Positions 43,188 through 53,400 are shown, numbered from the stretch's first letter. The stretch is 64,000 nt of DNA from CBEULR01 sp965544035 (GCA_965544035.1 CBEULR010000009.1:49066-113065), one strand, 5' to 3'. Notes: generated from the letters alone by a model not told the origin. Made by a program: numbers and translations.

Positions 43188-43526
43188 ATGACCAAGGTTT
43201 TGTTCTATGGTATGTCCGGGGAAAAGATGTGTTTCCAGCATATCCTGCTCAACGCGCTCGATCTCCACGCGGCGGGTAAGGAAGTGAAGGTGATTTTTGA
43301 GGGGCAGTCGGTGAAGCTGGTTTCGGTATTCGAAAAAGAAGAGCACCCGCTGTACAACAAGGCGAAACAGGCCGGCATCATCGCCGGTGTATGCACGGCG
43401 TGCTCCAAGGCGATGGGCGTGTACGAGCAGAATGTGGCTTCCGGGCTGCCAATGCTCAGTGATATGTCCGGCCACGCCGGAATGAAGGGCTTCATCGAGG
43501 ACGGGTATGCGGTCATTAGTATATAG
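43188..43526 (+). CDS. DsrE/DsrF-like small protein
   Basis: A 112-residue cytoplasmic protein with the DsrE-like alpha/beta fold (TKVLFYGMSGEKMCFQHILL, VKVIFEGQSVKLV) and a CTAC motif in VCTACSKAMGV that could carry sulfur or bind a ligand. Such proteins often move sulfur or sense it; the role here is unknown. ATG 43188, eight bases after AAAGGGGTG; the frame is open upstream. Confidence 0.75.
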   Translation: MTKVLFYGMSGEKMCFQHILLNALDLHAAGKEVKVIFEGQSVKLVSVFEKEEHPLYNKAKQAGIIAGVCTACSKAMGVYEQNVASGLPMLSDMSGHAGMKGFIEDGYAVISI

Positions 43527-43546
43527 GGTAGCGGGGGCGGCTTGCC

Positions 43547-44191
43547 GTGGATATATTTGAGGCTTTTCGGGCGGCGGCCGACCCGGAAAAAGCCGCTCAC
43601 ATGCGCGCCTATATGCGCGACCAGTTTGCTTTCCTCGGCATACAGACTCCCGAGCGGCGCAAGCTGAGTCGTGCGTTTTTCAAAACCATGGATAAGGCGG
43701 TTGTGGACTGGGAGTTTGTCTTCAAGTGCTGGCAGCAGCCCGAACGCGAATTCCAGTATCTTGCCAAGGACTATTTGGACAGACTGAAGGCGGCCCTGAC
43801 CCCCGCCGACATCCCCCGTTTGCGCCGGATCGCGCTGCAAAAACCCTGGTGGGACACGGTGGACGGGATCGACGTCATCATCGGGGACATCGCGCTCCGC
43901 CACCCCGAGGTGAACCGGACGCTACTGGCGTGGAGCACGGACGAGAACTTCTGGCTGCGCCGCATCGCGATCAACCACCAGCGCGGCCGCAAAGACCGGA
44001 CCGACACCGCACTGCTGGAGCAGATCATCGTGAACAATCTGGGGCAGACCGAGTTTTTCATCAACAAGGCCATCGGCTGGAGTCTGCGGGAATACAGTAA
44101 AACCGACCCGGCCTGGGTGCGTGATTTTATTGCCCGGCACCGCGAAAAACTGGCCCCGCTCAGCATACGCGAGGCCAGCAAGTATATTTAA
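43547..44191 (+). CDS. AlkD-like DNA glycosylase
   Basis: A 214-residue all-helical HEAT-repeat protein of the DNA alkylation repair (AlkD/AlkC) family. The aromatic and Asp residues of the active-site groove are visible in KPWWDTVDGID and DENFWLRRIAINHQ, and FFINKAIGWSLREYSKTDP is characteristic. It would excise alkylated purines without base flipping. GTG start, 20 bp after the DsrE-like gene. Confidence 0.88.
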   Translation: MDIFEAFRAAADPEKAAHMRAYMRDQFAFLGIQTPERRKLSRAFFKTMDKAVVDWEFVFKCWQQPEREFQYLAKDYLDRLKAALTPADIPRLRRIALQKPWWDTVDGIDVIIGDIALRHPEVNRTLLAWSTDENFWLRRIAINHQRGRKDRTDTALLEQIIVNNLGQTEFFINKAIGWSLREYSKTDPAWVRDFIARHREKLAPLSIREASKYI

Positions 44192-44218
44192 CCGCGGCCG
44201 GGGTCCGCACCACGGCGC

Positions 44219-44464
44219 CTATTCCACTTCACGCAGCATCTTCTCAATCTCGGTCACACGCTTCCGTATATCGGCCAGGTTCTCGGCGTTCTTCTGCTGC
44301 GCGGCGACAGCCTCCTCGGCCAGCTTGCGATAGGCCTGGTCCCTGGCGATTTCGGCCGCAGTGGTTATTCTCGACTGGTAGACCTTCATGGCCAGCCCGA
44401 TCACAATGGTTATCAGCGTCAGAATTCCCAGAACAAAGCCCATTCCGGCGATTTCAATACCCAT
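44219..44464 (-). CDS. Small membrane protein with coiled coil
   Basis: An 81-residue protein with one N-terminal transmembrane helix (about 6-27) and a cytoplasmic coiled coil (about 30-80). ATG overlaps the stop of the HTH gene, so it is co-translated with it and is likely its target or membrane partner. No known family. Confidence 0.7.
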   Translation of the reverse strand: MGIEIAGMGFVLGILTLITIVIGLAMKVYQSRITTAAEIARDQAYRKLAEEAVAAQQKNAENLADIRKRVTEIEKMLREVE

Positions 44465-44811
44465 CAGTCATCATCCTTTCCATCTTTATCATCAACCGAG
44501 GGGCTTACGGCCTTCTTGACCGTTACCGTCTCTGCTGCTTTTGCGATACTCCGCTGATCAAGATTGAGCTGGAAGGGAACCACTTCGTAGTATTTCATGG
44601 CCTTGCCGGTATCCGAGATCTCCAGATAGCCCTTCACCAGCCCGGCCTCCTCCAGCCGCTTTAAGTGCAGGTACAGGAGCGGCCGGCTGATCTTCATCAG
44701 GCGGGCCAGCTGGCTCACGTGAATGCGCTGGTCCTTGAGCAGCGCGATGATCTTCAGCCGGTAGGGGTTGGCCAGCGCCTCAAACAGCTTGATCAGCCTA
44801 TCTCCATCGAT
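44464..44811 (-). CDS. ArsR-like winged-helix regulator with a non-standard start
   Basis: The winged-helix fold requires residues upstream of the first ordinary start codon (GTG 44718): LFEALANPYRLKIIALLKDQ (helices 1-2) lies before SQLARLMKISRPLLYLHLKRLEEAGLV. The open frame reaches an ATC at 44811-44809 that is seven bases after AAAGGAGGGG and stands where relatives would have Met (IDGDRLIKLFEAL). So either translation begins at ATC or the start codon has been lost by mutation. An ATG at 44806 is out of frame and meets a stop after four codons. The C-terminus is acidic. A perfect operator palindrome lies just upstream. Ligand unknown. Confidence 0.75.
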   Translation of the reverse strand: MDGDRLIKLFEALANPYRLKIIALLKDQRIHVSQLARLMKISRPLLYLHLKRLEEAGLVKGYLEISDTGKAMKYYEVVPFQLNLDQRSIAKAAETVTVKKAVSPSVDDKDGKDDD

Positions 44812-44854
44812 TGCGTATCCCCTCCTTTGCGATAGCCATCTAACACTATTATTC

Positions 44855-44880
44855 CACCTGTAATATTTTTATTACAGGTG
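44855..44880 (-). promoter_or_regulatory. Perfect operator palindrome of the ArsR-like gene
   Basis: CACCTGTAAT (44855-44864), 6-base centre, ATTACAGGTG (44871-44880): perfect 10-bp arms. On the minus strand it follows TTGACA (44895-44890) at the place of the -10, so binding would block the promoter. This looks like autorepression by the winged-helix protein. Confidence 0.8.
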
Positions 44881-44917
44881 CGGGCGTGTTGTCAAGGGCA
44901 ACTTAGCCCGCCACCCC

Positions 44918-44952
44918 AAAAAGAAGACCCGCCGGCCATCATTCCGGCGGGT
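44918..44952 (-). terminator. Terminator of the second SEC-C gene (minus strand)
   Basis: ACCCGCCGG (44927-44935) pairs with CCGGCGGGT (44944-44952); on the minus strand the T-rich TCTTCTTTTT (44927-44918) follows. The upstream arm overlaps the last codons of the SEC-C gene. Confidence 0.8.
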
Positions 44953-46315
44953 TTTCGAGGCTTGGTAAGGCTTCGGTAAGATCTTCCCGGCAAACCGCGC
45001 GGACGTGCGCGGCACCCTCGATTTCGCCGATACTCTCCAGGTAGGCGGTGTAGCTCATCCAGGACTCCCGATTCCCGATATCCAGCGTGGCCTCGTCTTC
45101 CGTATCCGCCTTGTGGAATCTCACCGGTAACTCAGCGAGAACCCTCAAAACCGCTACCAGATAAACCATTTCGAGTGTCCAGCGCAGTAACGGGAACAGC
45201 TCTGATCCGAAGACTGGTGCCAGTTCGGATACTGATCGAACCAAATCGTCTTCGGCCTCTTCACTCTCGTTACGCAGCCAATCATCCAAAGCCGTCTGCA
45301 CCTGTTTCACAAATGTCGGATAATCCAGATTCAGCCCCACATCGTACAAAATCCGCATCATCTGCGCGCTGTCTTCTGGTCTTTGGGTCAGACTCTCGAG
45401 AACAGCCTGAAACGATTCCTCATCCGACTTCTCCAGTTGCGTGAGCACGTACCTGGCTGTGCTCCACAGGGCACCGGCGACCGCGAAAGGGGGAATGTTT
45501 AGGGTTATCTGACCCTGGATAATGGCCATAATTGCGGGCCTCACGAGCGGTTCCAGTTTATGCGATACTTCACGTGTTGCCAGCGGATGCTTGGCCAGGT
45601 ACTCTTCCAGCCGGTCCCAATCGAGGCCGCCGTCCTCTGTGCGCAGTTTCTGGAAGTCAACAACGGCCTGTACTACCGCGCGCAATGATGCCTCAAAGAC
45701 GGTCGCCCACAGCGGGTTTTGCACTGTGTTTTTGTCCGGGCAACAATCGATTGCGTAGATGATGCTCAGCAGATCATCATTGGGCCAGTCTCTGGAGCGA
45801 AGGCACTCTACCAATGACCAGGCCGTATATTTCACAATACCCGGGGTCACCAAACCGGGCAGATACTTGTCCGCCAACTCCTGGACTATGTCTTCAGGGT
45901 CCGTGTCCTCCGGAGATTTTTCTAGGCGTGCATCCAGTTCTTCAATTACCGGACGGAGCTCGTTCATACGGAAGAGTAGTTTGTTAAGCTCCTCATCAGT
46001 CTCCAGCAGTTCGTCCAGCCGGTTCATCAGTTCCAATAGTCTGTCAGCCATAAGGTCCTCGTCCTCTATGGCCATGATGTCGCGAAAGGAAGCCAGGGCC
46101 TGTTCCACCTTCTCGGGATCAGGCCGATGCTGCTCGCGCGGGTCCAAACCGCACGCCAGAGCCAGCGCCTGATGCAGATCCGGCCGGCCCCAGACTTCTT
46201 CACGCCGCCACCGGCTCAGAATTTCCTCCACCTTGCGCATACAACAGCGTTTGTACTTCCGCCCGCTTCCGCATTCACAAGGGTCGTTCCGCCCAATCTT
46301 GAACAAACTCGACAT
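44939..46315 (-). CDS. SEC-C motif protein, large helical, function unknown
   Basis: A 458-residue protein starting with a SEC-C zinc motif (CECGSGRKYKRCC, about residues 13-25), as at the end of SecA. The rest is predicted mostly helical and acidic, with no recognised domain. ATG start. Distinct in sequence from the other SEC-C protein at 19.7 kb. It stands at the left border of the defence island, next to an ADP-ribosylglycohydrolase gene; no functional link is shown. Confidence 0.7.
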   Translation of the reverse strand: MSSLFKIGRNDPCECGSGRKYKRCCMRKVEEILSRWRREEVWGRPDLHQALALACGLDPREQHRPDPEKVEQALASFRDIMAIEDEDLMADRLLELMNRLDELLETDEELNKLLFRMNELRPVIEELDARLEKSPEDTDPEDIVQELADKYLPGLVTPGIVKYTAWSLVECLRSRDWPNDDLLSIIYAIDCCPDKNTVQNPLWATVFEASLRAVVQAVVDFQKLRTEDGGLDWDRLEEYLAKHPLATREVSHKLEPLVRPAIMAIIQGQITLNIPPFAVAGALWSTARYVLTQLEKSDEESFQAVLESLTQRPEDSAQMMRILYDVGLNLDYPTFVKQVQTALDDWLRNESEEAEDDLVRSVSELAPVFGSELFPLLRWTLEMVYLVAVLRVLAELPVRFHKADTEDEATLDIGNRESWMSYTAYLESIGEIEGAAHVRAVCREDLTEALPSLENPPE

Positions 46316-46468
46316 TTACACGAATACCTCCAAACCCAAGACTGCGTCACCTTCTTTGTCTAGTTTCGCCGTGCTCTAGTCAATACCTGGCGGGTTGTGT
46401 TTAATCCTCTTCAAATGCGCTGGTCTTGTTCTCAAAAGCACCGATGACTATTTACTTGCGAACAGCGA

Positions 46469-47434
46469 TCATCTCGTGAAGTCGCGAGTGAATCCAAAGG
46501 CATAAAGGCCGTCAGCCACGGATACAATCACGTCGCGCATAGCTACGCAGGAGCGCCACGTTTCCGGAATGCCGTCTTCACCGTAGCAGGCCCCGGCCAG
46601 CTGGCCGTAGACCGCACCGGTGGTATCCGCGTCCTCGCCGAGATTCACGGCCAACAGCGCCCCCTCACGAAACGTATCGCTGTTGAAGAAGGCCCACAGC
46701 GCTGCCTCCAGGGACGCCACCACATAACCGGTTCCGCGGATTTCGGGCGGGTTACGCCGCTTAAACGAGCCGGCCGCGATCTCGGCAATCCTGGGCGCAA
46801 GGGGTTTTGCGGTCCAGATACCTGGCACCGGTTCATATGTATCGGCGAGCAGTTCTTCTTTGGGAACGCCATTCAACGCACCTACCATTAAAGCGGCCAG
46901 GTAACGGCAGGCGTCAACCGCCTCCTGCGCCCCGTGCGTCGTGCGCGAGCTCTCGCCAGCTTTCTCAACGGCAACTAACGGATCACGGGCATAAAAGAGG
47001 GGAACGGGGGCGAGGCGCATTATCGAACCGTTCCCGGCAGACCGTGGATGTGTGGAACCGCAGTACGGTTCGCGGCTCATCTCGAAGCGGTGGAGAGCGG
47101 TGTGAACCGTATTCCCGATATCGAAACAACGTCCGGTACTGCTTAAATGACCTTCACGGTACCAGCGCAGGTATCGTTCCAGCTGATCAACGGGATCAAA
47201 CCCCTTACATTCGATCAGACTCTCGGCCAGACACAGGGCCATCGAGGTGTCGTCAGTCCACTGCCCGGGCGCCAGTCCGAAGGGGCCGCCGCCGACCATA
47301 TCCGTCAGCGGTTCAAAGCTCCCCGGCATAGCAAACTCAAGAGTCGTTCCCAAGGCATCCCCTGCGGCCAAGCCGAGCAGGGCACCCCGATAACGCTTGA
47401 TAATGCCTGACCGTGATCGACAACTTGGTTGCAC
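46469..47434 (-). CDS. ADP-ribosylglycohydrolase (DraG/ARH family)
   Basis: A 321-residue hydrolase that removes ADP-ribose from proteins or other acceptors. The di-metal ligands are seen in GDALGTTLEF, WTDDTSM and GEDADTTGAVYG, with the middle ARG-type stretch RSAGNGSIMRLAP. The likely start is GTG 47434, with a poor ribosome site. No ADP-ribosyltransferase is in this window. Divergent from the BREX genes, with a 341-bp spacer. Confidence 0.88.
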   Translation of the reverse strand: MQPSCRSRSGIIKRYRGALLGLAAGDALGTTLEFAMPGSFEPLTDMVGGGPFGLAPGQWTDDTSMALCLAESLIECKGFDPVDQLERYLRWYREGHLSSTGRCFDIGNTVHTALHRFEMSREPYCGSTHPRSAGNGSIMRLAPVPLFYARDPLVAVEKAGESSRTTHGAQEAVDACRYLAALMVGALNGVPKEELLADTYEPVPGIWTAKPLAPRIAEIAAGSFKRRNPPEIRGTGYVVASLEAALWAFFNSDTFREGALLAVNLGEDADTTGAVYGQLAGACYGEDGIPETWRSCVAMRDVIVSVADGLYAFGFTRDFTR

Positions 47435-47775
47435 TGTTTATCAACATACCTTTCGACGTTGTTATGTTCATTATACTAGGTTAGTTTATAGGCTGAATAG
47501 CACGTACAAGGGCTGTTCTTAACCATAAATAGCTGCCAGTAGTAGATAATATAGGAAGGAAACTTGGGGCCGAATGGCGAAATCACCAATTATTTGGCGA
47601 ATTAAGATCCTTGCGGGTTAACACAGTAGCTTACCAGAACGGAATATCGTTTCTTATTACAGCCTTTTGAGTGGCGAAGAAATATGAAGGGGGAAACCGA
47701 TAAATCTAGAAAACAACGTAATCTGCTTGGTTAGTTGTGGTGGTAAACTGTAGCAAACATCGGAGTTGTGTATAA
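47435..47775. promoter_or_regulatory. AT-rich spacer between the ADP-ribosylglycohydrolase and brxP
   Basis: 341 bp with no gene. AT-rich, unlike the left side. The heptamer TGGCGAA occurs three times (near 47574, 47591 and 47672). It must hold the promoters of two divergent genes, but no convincing -35/-10 pair was found by eye. Confidence 0.45.
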
Positions 47776-50082
47776 ATGTATAGCGTTGTTTGGGATAAAC
47801 AGACTGGAGGTCTATTCCTGACCGATGACCAGTGTCATTCATTGCGTGGCGAAGTCCGACCCGTTTTCTATGAAGAGCTTGATCTTTTGGGGTTGAGTGA
47901 GTTTTGGAGCTACCCGCGTAGCGATGAACCTCTTCTTTGGGCTACGCCAGGTAGATCTTATTTTTATAGAGGCGAGCTTGTTGCTGAAGCCAAGGGTGGG
48001 TGTCTGTTTCAGCGCCCTCAGGTAGATGTAATCAAAAAAAACTTATCCCTTGTTCCTATGGACGTAAAGACTATGCTTGAGAAAAACGGCTCCATGATTG
48101 TTGGGCTGGTACAACGCAGCCTGGAATTCATTGTTAGTGCACATAACAGGTATAGAGATCGAGTTGATGCTACTACCGTAGCCTTTAGTGGGGGCAAGGA
48201 TTCCTTAGTATTGCTCGATCTGGTGCAGAGAGCCCTCCCTCCAAACGATTTTGTCGTTGTCTTTAGTGACACGACCATGGAGATCAGTGCTACTTATGAT
48301 GCCGTGGATAAGGCACAGGAGAGATGGAGTAATTTAGAGTTTCACGTGGCGCGTGCAACGATGGATGCGAAGACGACGTGGCAACAACTTGGGCCTCCGA
48401 GTCGTATTCACAGATGGTGTTGTGCTGTACATAAGTCGGCTCCAACGTTGTTGTTATTGCGTTCTTTAGTGGCAAAGCCTTCAATTAGGGCTCTGGTTTA
48501 CGACGGGGTGAGGAGAGAAGAGAGTCCCGCTAGATCTAACTACCTAGCCATTTCTGAGGGTAGCAAGCACAGCACACAGATTAACGCTAGCCCTCTGCTT
48601 CAGTGGAATTCTGCAGAAGTGTTCCTATACCTTCTTGATCGTAGGCTATTGCTCAATAGGGCGTATAGGAATGGTTTCGTGAGGGTTGGATGCGCAGTAT
48701 GTCCTATGGCTTCTAAATGGTGGGACTCGCTTGCTTGGCAGGTTTATCGGGAAGATGTTAAACCTTTCGTCTCGGTTCTGCGTTCTTATGCACGCAGTAT
48801 TGGGATTGTCGAGGATGAGATTGATAAGTATGTTTCGGAGGGTGGCTGGAAAGGAAGAGCTGGTGGACGAGGTATAAATAATGGTGGAGTAAGGGTTCTG
48901 GAAAAGTGGGATGAAGACTCGGTGAGTTTTCTAATAAGAGAACCAAAAGAGGACTGGTTGGAGTGGGTAAAGGCTATTGGTTATATATCACGAACGGGGC
49001 AAAGTAAGGGACAAATAGAAACCAAGAGGGGCTCTTTCCCATTTGAGGTTTCTGAGATCGGTCAGGGGTTAGAGATATTGGTAACTGGGACTCATCGCGC
49101 GGACCGTTTTCTGCTTAGCCATTTCCGAACCATAGCTAATAAAACTGCTTACTGCGTGCGGTGTCGCGCGTGCGAGGTGGAGTGTCCAGTTGGAGCGCTG
49201 GATGTGTCTGGCAGTAGAATTAGGATTTATGAAGACAAGTGTATCCATTGTTTTCAGTGCTTGACTTTTTGTGAGAAGGGTTGCTTAGCTGCAAAGTCCT
49301 TAGTGACGAGTCAGGGAGGTAAGCGAATGAAAGGACTCAATAGATACCAGCATTTCGGAATGCGCAGAGAGTGGCTGGAAGGTTTCTTGAATGATCCCGA
49401 AAATTGGTGGCATAACCATAGTTTAGGGAATAGGCAGTATGATGCGATGCGCATTTGGCTGAGAGAGTCAGAAATAGTTGAGGACAATGTGATCACGGAG
49501 TTGGGATCTTCATTACGTAAGTTAGGTTCAGACAATCATCTTTCTTGGGCAGTTATTTGGGCTAATCTTGCAAGAAATTCAGCATTGGTAAACTGGTACC
49601 TGTCGAATACTTTATGGGATACTCATTATTCTCGATCAGATCTCTTTCAACTGTTGGATGAGCGATTGTCTCCCAGTACCCGGAACAACGCTCTTGTTAC
49701 TTTGTTTGGACTCCTCCGGGATACTCCACTAGGGGTGGATTTGGGATTAGGAAAGGTCGAGATGAAGGGGCGTCAGTATATGTCTTTATATAAAGCTGGA
49801 TGGAGTGAGCCAGACCCAGTCGCTATCCTCTATTCCTTGTATCGTTTGGCTGAGCATCTTGGCCGATATGACTTTTCTCTAAGTGAATTGTACGAGGGTG
49901 CCACTGATGGTCCATATGTTCTTTATGGTGTGTCTCGCGATACTCTAGTCCGGATGCTTAGAGGGATATCGTCGAGATGGGAAAGCTGGTTGTCTGCAGA
50001 GTTGGTCAGAGACTTAGACAATATTTACTTGAACCAGAGTAAGTCCTCATTGGATGTACTCGCCCTTGCGGATTCTCCCTAG
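47776..50082 (+). CDS. brxP: BrxP: PAPS-reductase-fold protein with ferredoxin domain (type 4 BREX)
   Basis: A 768-residue protein with an N-terminal region, a PP-loop ATP pyrophosphatase (PAPS reductase) domain (about 125-330) with SGGKDS at 138-143 and a CAVC pair (Cys306, Cys309), and a two-cluster ferredoxin domain (about 460-503: CVRCRACEVECP and CIHCFQCLTFCEKGC). A long helical C-terminal half has no known motif. The PP-loop domain is the same fold as DndC, which activates a base for DNA sulfur insertion, so BrxP may put a sulfur-type mark on DNA, but that is inference. It is the gene that defines type 4 BREX. Codon use is AT-rich. ATG after GGAG. Confidence 0.85.
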   Translation: MYSVVWDKQTGGLFLTDDQCHSLRGEVRPVFYEELDLLGLSEFWSYPRSDEPLLWATPGRSYFYRGELVAEAKGGCLFQRPQVDVIKKNLSLVPMDVKTMLEKNGSMIVGLVQRSLEFIVSAHNRYRDRVDATTVAFSGGKDSLVLLDLVQRALPPNDFVVVFSDTTMEISATYDAVDKAQERWSNLEFHVARATMDAKTTWQQLGPPSRIHRWCCAVHKSAPTLLLLRSLVAKPSIRALVYDGVRREESPARSNYLAISEGSKHSTQINASPLLQWNSAEVFLYLLDRRLLLNRAYRNGFVRVGCAVCPMASKWWDSLAWQVYREDVKPFVSVLRSYARSIGIVEDEIDKYVSEGGWKGRAGGRGINNGGVRVLEKWDEDSVSFLIREPKEDWLEWVKAIGYISRTGQSKGQIETKRGSFPFEVSEIGQGLEILVTGTHRADRFLLSHFRTIANKTAYCVRCRACEVECPVGALDVSGSRIRIYEDKCIHCFQCLTFCEKGCLAAKSLVTSQGGKRMKGLNRYQHFGMRREWLEGFLNDPENWWHNHSLGNRQYDAMRIWLRESEIVEDNVITELGSSLRKLGSDNHLSWAVIWANLARNSALVNWYLSNTLWDTHYSRSDLFQLLDERLSPSTRNNALVTLFGLLRDTPLGVDLGLGKVEMKGRQYMSLYKAGWSEPDPVAILYSLYRLAEHLGRYDFSLSELYEGATDGPYVLYGVSRDTLVRMLRGISSRWESWLSAELVRDLDNIYLNQSKSSLDVLALADSP

Positions 50083-50430
50083 CCTGAATGATTAGATATT
50101 TTTTCGCAAAAAAGAAGGCATATTGATGCGGCTAGATCTATAGATGATCGGCAAGAACACTTTGGGCTACGGAATTCGATCTTGTGCTATTGTGGGATTT
50201 GCTTTCATTGTATATTTTTTGAGGCTTGTTAATACAATCTCATCCAATATTTCGTCAAGGCTCGAACAACCCTTCACTGCAAAAATCTTCGCTAGCCAAC
50301 TGTTTGAATCCCCTGCTAAAAACAATAATAGTATTGCAATTGGTGTTTTGACTCTGTTCTTTTCGCTATCGTAATCATAGACTCAGTTGTTATGCAGCCT
50401 TAACTATAAGTTTTTGGAGGAGTGATCGTC
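50083..50430 (+). other. 348-bp spacer between brxP and brxC, with a doubtful small ORF
   Basis: AT-rich. A 76-codon frame (50144-50374, ATG) would encode a protein with two hydrophobic stretches (about 12-29 and 61-75), but it has no ribosome site. It could be a small membrane component, or the gap could carry a separate promoter for brxC-pglZ-brxL; TATAAG at 50403-50408 has no matching -35. Confidence 0.35.
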
Positions 50431-53400
50431 GTGTGGCTGTACAGTGATTATCTTACTATAAGAAAAGATTTTATTCCGGTGTTTTCTAAAGAAGCTGATA
50501 AGCTCCAGCCTACAAGTTGGAAGTCCTTCATTCCTCATTCAAGTATGAAGAAGATTATGGCTGGAATGATGAAGGCACTAGAGAGAGGTTCACCCGACGA
50601 TAAGCTATCACTATGGATTCACGGAGCTTACGGAACAGGAAAGACATATGGTGCTTTCTTGCTCAAGCATCTTTTGGAGGATGATTTAAACGAGGTAGAT
50701 GATTACCTCAATAGGTATCAGGAACTCAAAGATTTCTGGCATCGACTACGCCAATTACGTGAGAGCGGGCAGTATTTAGTTGTATACCATTCTTCAGCAG
50801 CTAATATTACGTCATCCTTGAGGTTGCTAATCGAGATTCAGCAATTGATTAAGGAAGCCCTGGATAGACAGGGCTACACCTCCATCGTTGGTTCAACCGT
50901 GAAGGATACCATCCTTTCTCGACTAGCAGATCAAGACAGTGCATTTGATTGGGCAAAGGCATTCAATAAGCACCGTGGAAAATTCTTGGACTTTGCGTCA
51001 CCTGAGGCAGTTGTGGACAGAATTGCCAACGGCAGTCTTGACGAAGTTCGTGAGGTGACCGATCGTGTTGCCTATGTTCTGGAGTCAGAGGGCTTCTATG
51101 TTGTGGATCGTCCAGACGTTTTGAAGAAATGGATCAAGGATGTCATCAGGGAAAACAATTTAAAAGGTATTGTATTTATTTGGGATGAGTTCACAGATTA
51201 TTTTAAGGTAAACAATTCGACTAGTTGGTTACAGGAGATAGCCCATTTCACTACAGAGGCCTCCTTCTACTTACTATTGATTACTCATCGATCCCCGGAT
51301 CAGTTTCGGCGATTGGATGATGATACTCGAAGGCGTTTACTAGAGCGTTTCCATAATTTCCATTTTGAAATGAAGCCAGTAACAGCATATCAGTTAATTG
51401 GGAATGTTATTGAGGTTACAACTGACCCCGAAAGACGATCTACTTGGGATGTTAGAGTGGAGAGCTTTTGGGATAAGGTGCGTAAGGCGGCTACACATGT
51501 ATTAGGTGATGAGGCGAAGATACAGGATTTTAAGCGGCTAATTCCCTTACATCCTTATTCAGCCTATTTGTTGGCAACAATATCACGCCAATTTAGTTCT
51601 AGCCAGAGAACATTGTTTCGATTTATGAAGGAAGAGGATGAACACTCTTTTTGTCGGTTTATCCAAGAATATCCCCACAATGAGTGGTATTGGTTTACAG
51701 CCGAGAAGCTATGGGATTATTTCTTTAATGATCCAAACAATGATTTTGTTGAACAGGTTAGAGATGTCGTTAACTACTATAGATCTAGGATTGATGATTT
51801 AGCAGAGCCTAACGAAATCAAATGTTTCAAGGCGGTTATGCTTTTGATCGCACTCTGGCGCCAAGTTCCTGGTGTATCTTCTCTGAGGCCTACACGAAGA
51901 AATCTTGAAACAATGTTTCTAGGTACTGACATAAAAGGATCAATACGGACAATTCTTTCAAATTTAACACAAGAAGGTTTGATTAATAGTCGGGCTATAG
52001 ATGGGGACGAAGAATTCTTCATCCCATTAATGACCGTTGACGAGAGAAAAATCAACGACATTAAGAAACAGCTAGAATCCACTTACCATTTTAATCGAGT
52101 AGTAGACGAAATTCTTTCTAAACCCCTTGTCAAGCAATTTAATCAATCTGGGGCAGCTGGACGTAGACAGCACCTTGTCATTGTCTCAGCGCATCAGCTA
52201 CGTGTTAATCGGGAAAGGGTAATTCCTGAGATAAAGCCTTATCAGCTTAACGTGGTTCTGGTGGTGCCAGAAGATGAAGACGAAATTAGTGTTGCAGAAC
52301 AGGAAGCATCTAGACTAGCACGCGATAATCACATGGCTATTATTGTAGTAATTCAGGCGCCATTTGGAAAGAATCGTTGGCAATTATTAATTAAGCATCT
52401 TGCTCATCAGCGATACTGCGCGCAGATCAACGATGCCCAGAATGAACGCTACTATGATACCCAGGTACAAAACGTGGTGGATGGCTGGAGTGGGATTGTG
52501 CGTAACTCCAGGCATAAGCTCTTCTATGCCGATGATGAACACCCAATCTCTGGATCAGTGGGTTATCAGAAAGCTTTTGAGGAAGTGGTTGCGGATGTCT
52601 TTAGGTATGGACCAGAAAAAGTGTCAAAAATTGATCCTCTTTACGGTGAACGTTTCGGAAAGTCCGGGGCTGAAATCGGGCTAGGAGTGAACACAAATTT
52701 AATGAACCCTTACAAGGATTTTGTGGATGAGCTAGCCCGTCAAGGCTTCGGGGGAAATGTGGATGGCTTTAATGCTAAACCTGAGCACCCCGTTTCTCAA
52801 ATGAGGTCGGTTGTAAGTCGTTTTTTCTCAACGCAGGAGAGTGTTTATATTTATGAGATTTGGGAACGATTGCAGGAGCCTCCATATGGACTTATACCTT
52901 CACCTATAGCCATAACATTATTCGGGTTTATAATGAGGGAGTATGCTCAAGGTTATTACTGGTCGGATGGGGTAACCTGTTTTCCACTAAATCATAATAA
53001 ACTAGCAGAGCTACTAGAAGCTGTACTTAAGGGGAAAAGGGGGTCTGAGGACTACTCAATTCGAAGTATGTCCCAGACGGCTGAAAAGTTTTGTGAGTTG
53101 GTCCGAAACACCTTCGACCTACCACCAGAAAAAACAAAATATCCCGAAGACACTAAGAAATATTTGAGGAATTATCTAAATCAGGTTGGGTATCCACTTT
53201 GGGCCTTAAAATATGCCCTCGATAAGAGTTCGAGAGCTACACCGATCATTGTGAATGCTTTCAAGGAATTGGAAAGAATTATTTGTATCAAGGATGATGA
53301 CGACAACAGCTTATCAGACCAGGGCTTAGACCAGGTTGTGAAAAATCTAGGTGCTGTCTCTGAAGACTTGAAAGTCTTTGTTGCGAAGGCTCAGTTTGAG

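Noticed and set aside
47776..50082. Dnd or Ssp phosphorothioate system
   Set aside because: The PP-loop domain resembles DndC, but dndB/D/E or sspB/C partners are absent, while brxC, pglZ and brxL are present, so type 4 BREX fits better.
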